Origin: a bacterium F11 | Lineage (GTDB): Bacteria; Elusimicrobiota; Elusimicrobia; F11 | Assembly (NCBI GenBank): GCA_002176905.1 | Contig: MSYE01000204.1 | Span: 1-64,000, forward strand | Length of the DNA stretch: 64,000 bases | Direction of reading: 5' to 3' | Shown: in pieces, positions 16,701-23,391 of the stretch | How positions within the stretch are numbered: position 1 is the stretch's first letter | Layout of the letters: every line of letters begins with the position of its first letter | Notes under the pieces: generated by a model | Told to the model about the DNA's origin: nothing | Database searches by the model: none | What the model saw: only the letters and a program-made list of their open reading frames with translations | Made by a program: the position numbers and the translations under genes

Positions 16701-16756
16701 TCTTCATAGAAGGAAACGGGGACAAACGTACCTTCAAAGTGGCGGTGCAGCGATGA
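13736..16756 (+). CDS. Secreted propeller/Fn3 protein with sorting domain
   Basis: A 1,006-residue protein starting at GTG 13736, with AGGGGG 7 nt upstream; a TTG six bases earlier is too close to that site. The signal peptide runs to about residue 37. Residues about 45-350 contain repeats of the type LVLDSQNNPHVSYYDQD with GxWDIxxI, suggesting a beta-propeller. Residues about 360-880 hold six Fn3 domains. Several share nearly identical stretches (RVLRAEDLVNISGDLPP), a sign of recent duplication. Residues about 915-1006 form a FlgD-like/type IX-style sorting domain (VIAYPNPMSF, LRIYTITGDLVREL, ASGVYFVFIEGNG, terminal VAVQR). It overlaps the PorV-like gene as ATGA. Confidence 0.85.
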   Translation: MLIDPFSANSKLSLIAKHKGMVFLVLWALSLLLIIKAEAGWVEEELRQDIGYVSSGFPQILIDSANNKHIVIIIKDGDTRRDFKYAKKVNGTWDIQIIETLPRVLYHESIAMVLDADGRPHVSYSNGDLTKYATLTDTGWDIQLIEDTITRIRKLRIDLDSENKPHIVINSLDGLFYVTHPIDTWVSDLVGPQSEFSFNLDSNDIPHVVHFNANQDNEILVSTWTRTGWSAEIIDTSPEWKPYLDSKFDSQNHLHIVYQDGTNEDMEYLHWTGSEWDVETIESEGRILGHPSLVLDSQNNPHVSYYDQDLLRIRYAFKKDGNWDIYLIPSSRYTYSLVLDISEDPHLSTDQQIYSYSVSPTPPTIIHVSDVTHHSIHWEWNELNGDGTQFRIRNSEDDSVLSGDLPPGTTYWVWANLRPKTYYEIYVEAFNSFGTAPSASQGTSTTRDPSILIPPPRIYRDGRTEDSIEWGWDDLNEMELGYRVLRAEDLVNISGDLPPDTETWTQTGLLPETKYSIYVEAFDANGSTRTFNSQTAMTLRDPRILVPPVYRFIQETTPTSIKWEWSDPNEFELGVRVLRAEDLVNISGDLPPNTTTWTQTGLPPETEYSIYVEAFDVNGSTRLDYPKTERTYFDPTVLHPSPQHWAMGITTTTLTWTWEDPNEIELGYRVIRAEDGLDLSGDLPPNTTHWIHTGLEPNTEYAVHVEAFNAEETKRTVYPARRTTLRDPSKLYAPVSISYDTSLSATAITWKWIDVNQIETGYRVKRVGDDVNLSGDLPADTFSWRHENLLPNTSYQIYVEAFTLDETTRSVSSLSLYTLAIPHSDLQLTGVGLNSVSLSWSRNGAPPETYYRVGYGLTDYIPEDSVLVTATSKEITGLLPETTYYFWLTSVNETGRGWGHGELITAYTQFQEPPQNQPLSNVIAYPNPMSFSDGNQKMTFSNLNSQSTLRIYTITGDLVRELKANNTGEAMWFGKNDFGKEVASGVYFVFIEGNGDKRTFKVAVQR

Positions 16757-17688
16757 AATCTTTTAAAATTTTCTTATCCGCACTTCTTTTCATTTCCATG
16801 TTGATTCCCTGTTCTGTTCAGGCTGCAAGTTTCGGTTCCGCTGGAAAAGGAAGCACCACAGCCAATTTTTTAAAGTTGGGTGTCGGGGCGCGGGCCATAG
16901 CCATGGGAGGAGCTTATACCGCTCTGGCAGATGATGCCAGTGCTCTCTACTGGAATCCCGCTGCACTAAGACAGATTCCTCATTATGCCTTCACTCTGAT
17001 GCATGCTGAATATATAGAGTCAAGCTCCTTTGATTATGCTGCCTTTTCGAAATCTTTTGATCGAACCAGTGTTGCCGTTGGAGTCCAACATTTTTCAGCG
17101 GGAGAACTCAAAGGGCGGGACACAAACGGTTTTGAAACGGGTAATTTTTCTCCCAAAGATACCGCCGTATCGTTGGGAATTGCCAGAAGCATTTACAGTG
17201 CTGAATTCGGTCTGGCCGCAAAATTTGTCCAATCCAAAATTGTGGATTCAGCTCAGACACAGGCTTTGGACATTGGAATGCTCTCTCCAGAAATGTTCAA
17301 CAACAAGTTAAGGCTGGGACTGGCCATCTCCAATTTGGGAGGTAAATTAAAATTTAACAAGAAAAGTGAAGATCTTCCTCTTACCATTAAGGTGGGATCT
17401 GCCTTGAAAATGGGATCTCGATGGTCGTCGAGTTTAGATGGGTATTTTCCAAAAGACAATGATCCCTATGTGACTGTTGGAACAGAATTGCGAATTCCCC
17501 TCGGTCACTCTATGGAATGGGCAGGACGAGCCGGATTTAACTCTAAAACAATGTCTGATATTGATGGATTCACTGGAGCCACATTTGGGATGGGATTAAA
17601 ATTTGGATCACTGGCCATCGATTATGCCTTTATCCCCTTTGGTGGTCTCGACTCAACTCACCGCATGTCCATTGGTTTGAGGAAATGA
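16753..17688 (+). CDS. PorV/PorQ-family outer-membrane protein
   Basis: A 311-residue protein with a signal peptide (about residues 1-24). The PorV/PorQ (UPF0164-type) signature is clear: FLKLGVGARAIAMGGAYTAL followed by ADDASALYWNPAAL. Alternating beta strands continue to the end (MSIGLRK). In Bacteroidota PorV is the outer-membrane shuttle of the type IX secretion system that receives cargo carrying a C-terminal sorting domain. The gene is translationally coupled (ATGA) to a gene whose product ends in such a domain, supporting a cargo/carrier relationship here, though no other type IX genes lie in the window. Confidence 0.85.
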   Translation: MKSFKIFLSALLFISMLIPCSVQAASFGSAGKGSTTANFLKLGVGARAIAMGGAYTALADDASALYWNPAALRQIPHYAFTLMHAEYIESSSFDYAAFSKSFDRTSVAVGVQHFSAGELKGRDTNGFETGNFSPKDTAVSLGIARSIYSAEFGLAAKFVQSKIVDSAQTQALDIGMLSPEMFNNKLRLGLAISNLGGKLKFNKKSEDLPLTIKVGSALKMGSRWSSSLDGYFPKDNDPYVTVGTELRIPLGHSMEWAGRAGFNSKTMSDIDGFTGATFGMGLKFGSLAIDYAFIPFGGLDSTHRMSIGLRK

Positions 17689-17769
17689 TGATTTAGGGGT
17701 CAAAACCCAAAAACCAAAACATATTCAACGTGATATAAAGACCTCGTCTTGCATAATTCTTTTAAAGGA

Positions 17770-18810
17770 TTACTCATATAGTCCCTCTTTCTTTAGGAGT
17801 TCTTTGATACCATCTCGATTTTGATGTCGAGCATAAGAAAAAGCTGTTTTTCCTTCGTTGTCTTCAATTGAAATATCTGCACCCGCAACCATCAGGCTCT
17901 TAACACATTTGATACAACCAGATCTCGCACTCAACATTAAGGCCGTCGACCCCTTCGTATCTTGTGCATCAATATAAGCCCCTTCTGATATGAGTTTATT
18001 TACGGATATATTTCTTCCACCCTGGGCTGCAGATAAAAGAGGTGTCCAATCGCCACGACCCTTGGAGTTCACATCATAACCCGCCTTTATGAATTCATCT
18101 ATAATTTCCGAGGAATCTGATAACACAACAGAATTGAGAATCGTTGAAGGAATATCGTAATTGGCCTTTAGGCCCAAAAGAAGTCCACGCCAATTCTTGT
18201 TATAGGTCATCTCATGGATAAAATCATTATCTTGATGAATCTGAAACTTTTCCTTTATCCTATTTACTTCTTCCTGGGCCTCCCAATCTTGAAGGTTATT
18301 TATTTCCTCGATAAAACCCGAAGGTTTCTTTTTGGCTGTCTCTTTTTTGCGATCAAGACAACTTTTATTATCAAAAGATCTTCTCTGCCACACAACCCCA
18401 TCATTTGTATAGTTTTCAAACCTTACTCCATAGCCATCCTCGAACATCTCCATAAAAACAGATTGGCCACAAAAGAAATCGGTTAAATCGGCTTGCATCT
18501 TTTCCTTAAAATGTCCTTTCATCGCTGGGAATCTTTTATTCTTCTCCATCTCTCCCCTTCTCCCCTCCTGGATCGTATCATAATCAACCAGGCTCCATTT
18601 GTACTGCAACACGATTGTGTTATCAACAGCCTCAATAGAAGTCATGGTTACTTTGGCCTCAAGAAAATATTTTGGCAAACTCCCTTTTAACACTTTGACG
18701 TAATAATCAATGTCGCGGACCTTTCTTTTTTTTGAATCTTCATCAGATTCATTATTCGAGAAGAAGATGTACCCAAGTACGATCAACACCACAATCCAAA
18801 AGTATTTCAT
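17770..18810 (-). CDS. Membrane-anchored ankyrin-repeat protein
   Basis: Starting at MKYFWIVVLIVLGYIFFSNN (346 residues); the longer frame would overlap the stop of the upstream lipoprotein gene. One N-terminal helix acts as an anchor or uncleaved signal. Residues about 25-150 form an unassigned beta-rich domain. Residues about 190-340 contain three to four ankyrin repeats (GDWTPLLSAAQGGRNISVNK, GSTALMLSARSGCIKCVKSL, GKTAFSYARHQNRDGIKEL). Ankyrin repeats bind proteins; in bacteria such proteins are often secreted or periplasmic and sometimes act as immunity or inhibitor proteins. It lies 34 bp after the BamE-like gene. Confidence 0.75.
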   Translation of the reverse strand: MKYFWIVVLIVLGYIFFSNNESDEDSKKRKVRDIDYYVKVLKGSLPKYFLEAKVTMTSIEAVDNTIVLQYKWSLVDYDTIQEGRRGEMEKNKRFPAMKGHFKEKMQADLTDFFCGQSVFMEMFEDGYGVRFENYTNDGVVWQRRSFDNKSCLDRKKETAKKKPSGFIEEINNLQDWEAQEEVNRIKEKFQIHQDNDFIHEMTYNKNWRGLLLGLKANYDIPSTILNSVVLSDSSEIIDEFIKAGYDVNSKGRGDWTPLLSAAQGGRNISVNKLISEGAYIDAQDTKGSTALMLSARSGCIKCVKSLMVAGADISIEDNEGKTAFSYARHQNRDGIKELLKKEGLYE

Positions 18811-18844
18811 TTTTATATTAATCCCCTTGCCCCTCACCTCATGT

Positions 18845-19195
18845 TTAGAAATCAAGATTTATGGTTGGCCCAGACACGATTTGTTTGCCGTTCAACTTCA
18901 CACCGTTTACCTTCCCATTGATAAACCATACCTCGCCGGAATCTTTTCTCCCCTTGTAAGCATAGATAGTGAATTGTCCTATTGGGGGAGCATTTTCTTT
19001 ATTGATCATCCTTGGAGAAGGGGTGCCTAATATGTCTGTAACTTCCTTAATGCTCATTCCTGCTGATATCATTTTGATGTTTTCTGCGGTTACATTTTCA
19101 GTATCCACCTTATTTCCACAACCTAGCAGAAATAAAATGAGCGTCACCAGTGAAACGAAGCTTAAGAAGTTTCTATTGGGTCTAGCTTTAACCAT
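18845..19195 (-). CDS. SmpA/OmlA (BamE-like) lipoprotein
   Basis: A 116-residue protein with a lipoprotein signal (lipobox FLLGC at about residue 26). The mature domain contains ENIKMISAGMSIKEVTDILG followed by TPSPRM and GQFTIYAYKGRKDSGEVWFI, then NGKVNGVKL. This is the alpha-alpha-beta-beta-beta layout of the SmpA/OmlA domain found in BamE and in many small lipoproteins. It probably sits on a membrane facing the periplasm; an actual BamE role is not implied. GGAGGTAACTCTAAA supports the ATG start. Confidence 0.8.
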   Translation of the reverse strand: MVKARPNRNFLSFVSLVTLILFLLGCGNKVDTENVTAENIKMISAGMSIKEVTDILGTPSPRMINKENAPPIGQFTIYAYKGRKDSGEVWFINGKVNGVKLNGKQIVSGPTINLDF

Positions 19196-19251
19196 TTTAG
19201 AGTTACCTCCAATCTAAACTACATCTAATCTAAGTCTAAGGGATCCTTTGC

Positions 19252-19273
19252 GATCCAACGACAGAATTGGATC
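19252..19273. repeat. Short inverted repeat upstream of the BamE-like gene
   Basis: GATCCAA (19252-19258) and TTGGATC (19267-19273) are a perfect 7-bp inverted repeat around an 8-nt loop. It lies between the BamE-like gene and the IS3 element and could be an operator or part of an older palindrome. Nothing else is apparent in the 90 bp before the IS. Confidence 0.3.
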
Positions 19274-19344
19274 TAAGGGGTCAAATTGGAGTTCCCCCGA
19301 TTTAATGGACACCTCAGATAATATAATTAATCTGGAGGTGTTAC

Positions 19345-19689
19345 ATGACAAGAAAGGACCGAAAACGATATAGCCGAGAGTTCAAACTTGAGGCAGTCCG
19401 AAAAACCTACGAATCAGGCAAACCTGTGGCGGAAGTGGCCCGCGAGCTCGACATTAGTGCCCATCATCTATACCGATGGCGAGATCTGGTTGACAGAGGG
19501 AGAAGCGATGCTTTTCCTGGTGCTGGAAAAAGAGAAAGCAAATCCGGATCAGAGCTGGATCAACTTCGTCGAGAAAATATCCGTTTACGGGAAGAGCGTG
19601 ACATTTTAAAAAAAGCCACGGCGTTCTTTGCCAAGGAATCGATAGACGATATCGATTCATTGAAGCCCACCGAAAAGAATTCCGGGTGA
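19345..19689 (+). CDS. IS3-family transposase OrfA
   Basis: A 114-residue DNA-binding subunit. An HTH_Tnp_1 domain covers residues about 8-55 (YSREFKLEAVRKTYESGKPV, ARELDISAHHLYRW). A leucine-zipper-like coiled coil follows (ELDQLRRENIRLREERDILK), then KKATAFFAKES. GGAGGTG precedes the ATG. A run of seven A followed by G at 19608-19615 near the end of the coiled coil is a classic -1 slippery site. Slipping there lets translation continue into the orfB frame. Confidence 0.92.
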   Translation: MTRKDRKRYSREFKLEAVRKTYESGKPVAEVARELDISAHHLYRWRDLVDRGRSDAFPGAGKRESKSGSELDQLRRENIRLREERDILKKATAFFAKESIDDIDSLKPTEKNSG

Positions 19690-20507
19690 GAACAATGTGC
19701 CGTGTATTAAATGTCTCAGCGAGTGGATATTATGCGTGGCGAAATCGGCCACTCAGCCGAAGAGCTCAAGAGAATTATCAGTTGGTAACAAAGATTCGAG
19801 AGGTTCATCAAAAGAATCGCAAAGCCTATGGATCTCCTCGGGTTTATCAAGCGTTAAGAAACGAAGGAATTCTATGTGGGCGACATCGCGTAGCTCGGCT
19901 CATGAGAGCGCATGGAATTAAAGCGAGACGAGCCCTCTATTACAAACGAAGAAGTCAGACCAAACACGGACGTGGAATCGCTGATAATTTAGTAAAGCGA
20001 CAATTCCACGTGCCTATTCCCAATCAAATATGGGCAGGAGATATCACGTGCTTCTGGACAGGGTCGGGTTGGTTGTACTTGGCGGTTGTATTAGACTTGT
20101 ATTCTCGTCGTGTTATTGGCTGGTCAATGGGAGGACGGATAACAGAGTTACTGACGATCGATGCTTTGAAGATGGCTTTGTTGAATCGAACGCCAGAGAA
20201 AGGATTGATTCATCATTCTGATCAGGGGAGCCAATATGGAAGTGATTCCTTCCAGAAGACACTCAGAGATCACGGGATGGAATGTAGTATGAGTTTTAAG
20301 GGAGACTGTTACGACAATGCGGTTGTTGAAAGCTTCTTTAAAACATTAAAGGCGGAACTTCCAAGAGAAGAGCGAAGATTCCCAACGCGAGAAATAGCCA
20401 GAACAAAGCTCTTTGATTATATTGAAGTGTTCTATAATCGAAAGCGACTTCATTCAACATTGGGTTATATGAGCCCTGTGCAATATGAAGAGAGAAACTC
20501 AGCTTAA
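19686..20507 (+). CDS. IS3-family transposase OrfB (DDE integrase)
   Basis: A 273-residue rve/DDE integrase region overlapping orfA as GTGA. The frame is open upstream to the A7G slippery site with conserved IS3 sequence (YRFIEAHRKEFRVRTMCRV), so the true product is an OrfAB fusion made by -1 frameshifting. An HTH_21 part (VHQKNRKAYGSPRVYQAL) precedes the catalytic core. The Asp, Asp and Glu residues are visible in WAGDITCFWTG, HHSDQGSQYGS and DNAVVESFFKTLK. The element appears intact and could be active. Confidence 0.93.
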   Translation: MRTMCRVLNVSASGYYAWRNRPLSRRAQENYQLVTKIREVHQKNRKAYGSPRVYQALRNEGILCGRHRVARLMRAHGIKARRALYYKRRSQTKHGRGIADNLVKRQFHVPIPNQIWAGDITCFWTGSGWLYLAVVLDLYSRRVIGWSMGGRITELLTIDALKMALLNRTPEKGLIHHSDQGSQYGSDSFQKTLRDHGMECSMSFKGDCYDNAVVESFFKTLKAELPREERRFPTREIARTKLFDYIEVFYNRKRLHSTLGYMSPVQYEERNSA

Positions 20508-20538
20508 CTTAGGTGTCTGTTTTTTTGGGGCAACTCCA

Positions 20539-20588
20539 AAGCTGATAATTGATAAATTTTGAACATATCAAATATCAGCTTTGACCCC
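20539..20588. repeat. Palindrome interrupted by the IS3 element
   Basis: AAGCTGATA directly after the IS pairs with TATCAGCTT at 20573-20581. With the GGGGTCA fragment left of the IS (19277-19283) the arms become 16 bp, GGGGTCAAAGCTGATA / TATCAGCTTTGACCCC, around an AT-rich 25-bp centre that is itself partly self-complementary (ATTGATAAATT / ATATCAAAT). It may be a MITE, a REP-like unit or a degenerate recombination site. The remaining bases to 20678 contain a small AAGGCAAAAGCCTT hairpin. Confidence 0.6.
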
Positions 20589-20678
20589 CAATCTTCAATC
20601 TAAAGAAAAAGGCAAAAGCCTTGGGGTTCGAACTAACTGTTTCTCAGCAACTTTCGGTTTCAGTTACTTAGGACTTAC

Positions 20679-21512
20679 TTAGGAGCCAGCCTGCCATTGC
20701 CAATAAAGATATCCCATTGGTCCTGTCACCGTTTCATCCACATCGGAAAAAGAAAAAGAGAGATATGTTAACTCGATTCTAAGATTCCTCAAGTACCTTT
20801 TTGATTTATTGATAAAAGGGGCAAAACGAGCCCCGAGCGTATACTGGGTCTTTCTTGGAACATTATCCACATAAATAAAAGTCACACCTTCTGAATAAGT
20901 AGAGTGAAATGATACCCAATCTTTGGCCCTCCAGCCCAGACCAATGGATAAATCAGGTTCGAATAGGTCCTCATGAAAAACCTTTTGAAAATCAGACCTT
21001 TCGCCATTATCAAATTCTAATTTTTCTGAATAAGTCACACCTTGTGAAACATGAATATGAATTTTGGAAAGTAATTTCCATGAAAGATTAATCCGGTTAA
21101 ACCAACTGTCACCCTTTCGTCTGATATTAAGATATTCGTATTCGGATATTAAATTGATTGTTCGAGGAAGATGCTGATACATGGTTTCATATGCCGCGGC
21201 GGGAAGAATTGTTTTTTGATCCCACATTTTAAACCGCGCATTGATGCTGGGAACCCCTCCTAGCCATGCCTCCGCATCAAGCTCAACTGTCATAAAATTT
21301 GTCACTCCCCACATGAACCAACCCGGTGTGAACGGAAAATTAAACGTCCATTCATTTTTATTGAATGTATACGCCGTGAAGGAATCCATGGGATGGAGCA
21401 TGGTCTGTTCAAGAAGAGATCCTTCCTGGGATTGGGACCAACCATAATGATGGGGAGTAAGAAGAAATGAAATCAAAAGGGTAATGGATAAATAATTTTG
21501 GCCTTTTCCCAT
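20679..21512 (-). CDS. Outer-membrane beta-barrel-like protein
   Basis: About 277 residues starting MGKGQNYLSITLLISFLL, with a signal peptide ending near GWSQSQ. A TTG 15 bases upstream is also possible, and neither start has a good ribosome site. The mature part is rich in aromatic, amphipathic strands (FTPGWFMWGVTNFMTVELD, IHIHVSQGVTYSEKLEF, TQYTLGARFAPFINKS) and ends with YLYWQWQAGS, consistent with a barrel. No family is recognised. Its start lies about 43 bp inside the core box of the interrupted attC site at 21555, as expected for a cassette gene. Confidence 0.6.
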   Translation of the reverse strand: MGKGQNYLSITLLISFLLTPHHYGWSQSQEGSLLEQTMLHPMDSFTAYTFNKNEWTFNFPFTPGWFMWGVTNFMTVELDAEAWLGGVPSINARFKMWDQKTILPAAAYETMYQHLPRTINLISEYEYLNIRRKGDSWFNRINLSWKLLSKIHIHVSQGVTYSEKLEFDNGERSDFQKVFHEDLFEPDLSIGLGWRAKDWVSFHSTYSEGVTFIYVDNVPRKTQYTLGARFAPFINKSKRYLRNLRIELTYLSFSFSDVDETVTGPMGYLYWQWQAGS

Positions 21513-21561
21513 GATGTCTTTTACCAAACCATGAAAACACTAAATGTTGAGGCTGGCTAAC

Positions 21562-21666
21562 GAGACTGTAGAAAAACTCTCCATTAACCCAAATTCCTCT
21601 TTAATTTCTTTTATTGCTGCGAATAAACCCATCTTTTGATCCCAAAGGGGGTTTTTCTACAGACTC
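21562..21666. mobile_element. 105-bp MITE-like element inside attC
   Basis: The ends GAGACTGTAGAAAAAC and GTTTTTCTACAGACTC are inverted repeats of 16 bp with one mismatch. The flanks carry a 3-bp direct repeat AAC (21559-21561 and 21667-21669). Excising the element and one AAC restores GGCTAACGCCTTGG, identical to the attC site at 24629. There is no coding capacity. The ends resemble those of the neighbouring IS1182 element (CAGACTGTGTGAAAAC), so it may be a non-autonomous element moved by a related transposase. Confidence 0.8.
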
Positions 21667-21750
21667 AACGCCTTGGATGAGCCGCGTGACGGCGACCTTC
21701 CTTTTTATTATAAAAATGAACATGATTCTTAATCACGACGGTTCCATCCT

Positions 21751-23349
21751 CAGACTGTGTGAAAACTTTTCAAAGTACATGACGGCAGAATAGAAAAATG
21801 GCACCTTATTGAAAACACAATCCGTATATAATAAGGATGGTCAAAGCATGGACTTTATTCAAGGCACTTCTCGAGAACAAATTCTTCTCCTCCCCGAATC
21901 CATTGATGACTTTATTACCGAAGATAACCCCGTTCGATTCATCGAAGCCTTCGTTGATTCCCTCCCCCTCAAAAAGCTCGGCTTTAAATCTCTCCCCAAC
22001 ACAGGCCGGCCTCCGTATCGTCCGGCAGATCTCCTTAAACTCTATCTTTACGGCTATACCAACGCCATTCGGTTCTCCCGACGACTCGAGCGCGAGGCCA
22101 ATCGAAACCTTGAACTCATCTGGCTCTTGAAGAAATTAAAACCTGACTTCAAGACCATTGCCGATTTCAGAAAGAATAACGCCAACAGCCTTCAACAGGT
22201 GTGCCGACAATTTACCTTGCTGTGTAAAGAAGAGAATCTCTTCGGCTCCGAATTTGTCGCCATTGACGGAACCAAGATTCAAGCGGTGAACTCCAATCAG
22301 AAAAATATCACTGAACGTCGATTAAAAAGAGATTTAGAGGCTGTTGATAAGAAAGTCTCTGATTACTTTCGGGATTTAGACTTCTACGACCAACAAGAAA
22401 CCTCTCATCATAAGAAAGTATCCGTGAAAGAACTGAAAGAGAAAATCAAATATCTTGAAAAAGAAAAGAAGAAACTCGAAGAACAAGAGGATCAACTCAG
22501 AAGTTCTCCCGATGGCCAGATCTCTTTCACCGACCCCGACTCTCGCGCCATGATGATGGGTGGGGTGACGGATGTGGGATACAACTGCCAAACCGTTGTC
22601 GATGATAAACACCACATGATTGTCGAGCACGAAGTTATCAACAACCCCACCGACCAGAACCAACTTCATGCGATGGCTCATCGCGCCAAGACGGTTCTTG
22701 GTGTTAAGAAACTAGACGTGGTAGCGGATCGCGGTTATTACAACGGATACGATATCATGAAATGCGAAGAGGACAACATAACAGTCTATACAGCCAAGCC
22801 AGAAACCTCCGCCAATAAAAAACACGGATTGTTTCACAAAGACCTCTTCATTTATGATTCCAAGAAGGATACCTATCAATGTCCGGCTGGAGAAACATTG
22901 ATATTTCGTTCGGTGTTAAACGAACAGGGTCGAATGACCCGGTATTATGTCACATCCGCTTGTCGACAATGCCCACTAAAATCCAAATGCACGCGCGGAG
23001 AACAACGGCGACTTTCTCGGTGGGAACATGACGATGTAATGGACCACATGAGAGAACGGGTTCGAGGCAAACCCGATATCATGATTAAACGCAAATGTTT
23101 AGTTGAGCATCCCTATGGAACCATGAAACGGTGGTGGGATCAGGGGTATTTCGTGATGAAAGGTCTGCGGAACGTCAGGGCGGAGTTTAGTTTGTCGGTG
23201 TTTTCCTACAACTTTAAGAGAGCCATCAACATTCTGGGAGTGAAAAGGCTGGTTCAGGCGGTTTCTTGAGTTAGGGGGAGGTCTTTTCTCCCTTCATTTC
23301 TCCCTATCAAATTCCATTTTCCTCGTCGGGCGACTTTTCACACGGTCTG
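21751..23349 (+). mobile_element. IS1182-family insertion sequence
   Basis: About 1.6 kb bounded by CAGACTGTGTGAAAACTT on the left and the reverse complement CAGACCGTGTGAAAAGT on the right, imperfect terminal inverted repeats of about 17 bp. It contains one intact DDE transposase gene. It lies within the right half of an attC-like palindrome, between CGGTTCCATCCT and TTGATTTGTTAGCC. No clear target duplication is visible, which is not unusual for this family. Confidence 0.85.
21848..23269 (+). CDS. IS1182-family transposase
   Basis: 473 residues starting MDFIQGTSREQILLLPESID, with AAGGATGG upstream; a TTG at 21809 gives a longer form without a ribosome site. The N-terminal DUF772-type region (GRPPYRPADLLKLYLYGY, NRNLELIWLL) is followed by a Lys/Glu coiled insertion and a DDE core. 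The likely catalytic acids lie in FVAIDGTKIQAV, VVADRGYYNG and EHPYGTMKRWWD. A Cys cluster (SACRQCPLKSKCTRG) is the zinc-binding motif typical of IS1182 transposases. The frame is intact. Confidence 0.93.
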   Translation: MDFIQGTSREQILLLPESIDDFITEDNPVRFIEAFVDSLPLKKLGFKSLPNTGRPPYRPADLLKLYLYGYTNAIRFSRRLEREANRNLELIWLLKKLKPDFKTIADFRKNNANSLQQVCRQFTLLCKEENLFGSEFVAIDGTKIQAVNSNQKNITERRLKRDLEAVDKKVSDYFRDLDFYDQQETSHHKKVSVKELKEKIKYLEKEKKKLEEQEDQLRSSPDGQISFTDPDSRAMMMGGVTDVGYNCQTVVDDKHHMIVEHEVINNPTDQNQLHAMAHRAKTVLGVKKLDVVADRGYYNGYDIMKCEEDNITVYTAKPETSANKKHGLFHKDLFIYDSKKDTYQCPAGETLIFRSVLNEQGRMTRYYVTSACRQCPLKSKCTRGEQRRLSRWEHDDVMDHMRERVRGKPDIMIKRKCLVEHPYGTMKRWWDQGYFVMKGLRNVRAEFSLSVFSYNFKRAINILGVKRLVQAVS

Positions 23350-23391
23350 TTGATTTGTTAGCCCGCCCCTTTTGTTAAAGTATTCACAGCC

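Larger units (their letters stand above)
19287..20538 (+). mobile_element. IS3-family insertion sequence
   Basis: A 1,252-bp element with ends TGGAGTTCCCCC (left) and the reverse complement TGGAGTTGCCCC (right), continuing to a shared GACACC further in. It contains overlapping orfA and orfB with a -1 frameshift signal. Flanking bases AAT (19284-19286) and AAG (20539-20541) fit a 3-bp target duplication with one change. Removing the element and one copy restores a 16-bp palindrome arm GGGGTCAAAGCTGATA that exactly matches TATCAGCTTTGACCCC at 20573-20588, so the insertion split a palindrome. All transposase catalytic residues are present. Confidence 0.9.
21555..23363 (-). other. attC-like site split by two mobile elements
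   Basis: GGCTAAC at 21555-21561 and GTTAGCC at 23357-23363 are the outer boxes. Removing the 105-bp MITE-like element and the IS1182 element leaves about 100 bp closely similar to the intact site at 24629-24726. Shared parts are GGCTAAC, then GCCTTGGATGAGCCGCGTGA, and CACGACGGTTCCATCC. GGATGAGCCG pairs with CGGTTCCATCC across the palindrome. The right box precedes the stop of the Imm11-like gene by 28 bp. The site can no longer fold as a single short hairpin and is probably inactive. Confidence 0.8.

Noticed and set aside
20615..20681. Possible short attC after the outer-membrane-like gene stop
   Set aside because: AAGTAAC and GTTAGTT are only about 40 bp apart with weak pairing and no L-box-like arms.
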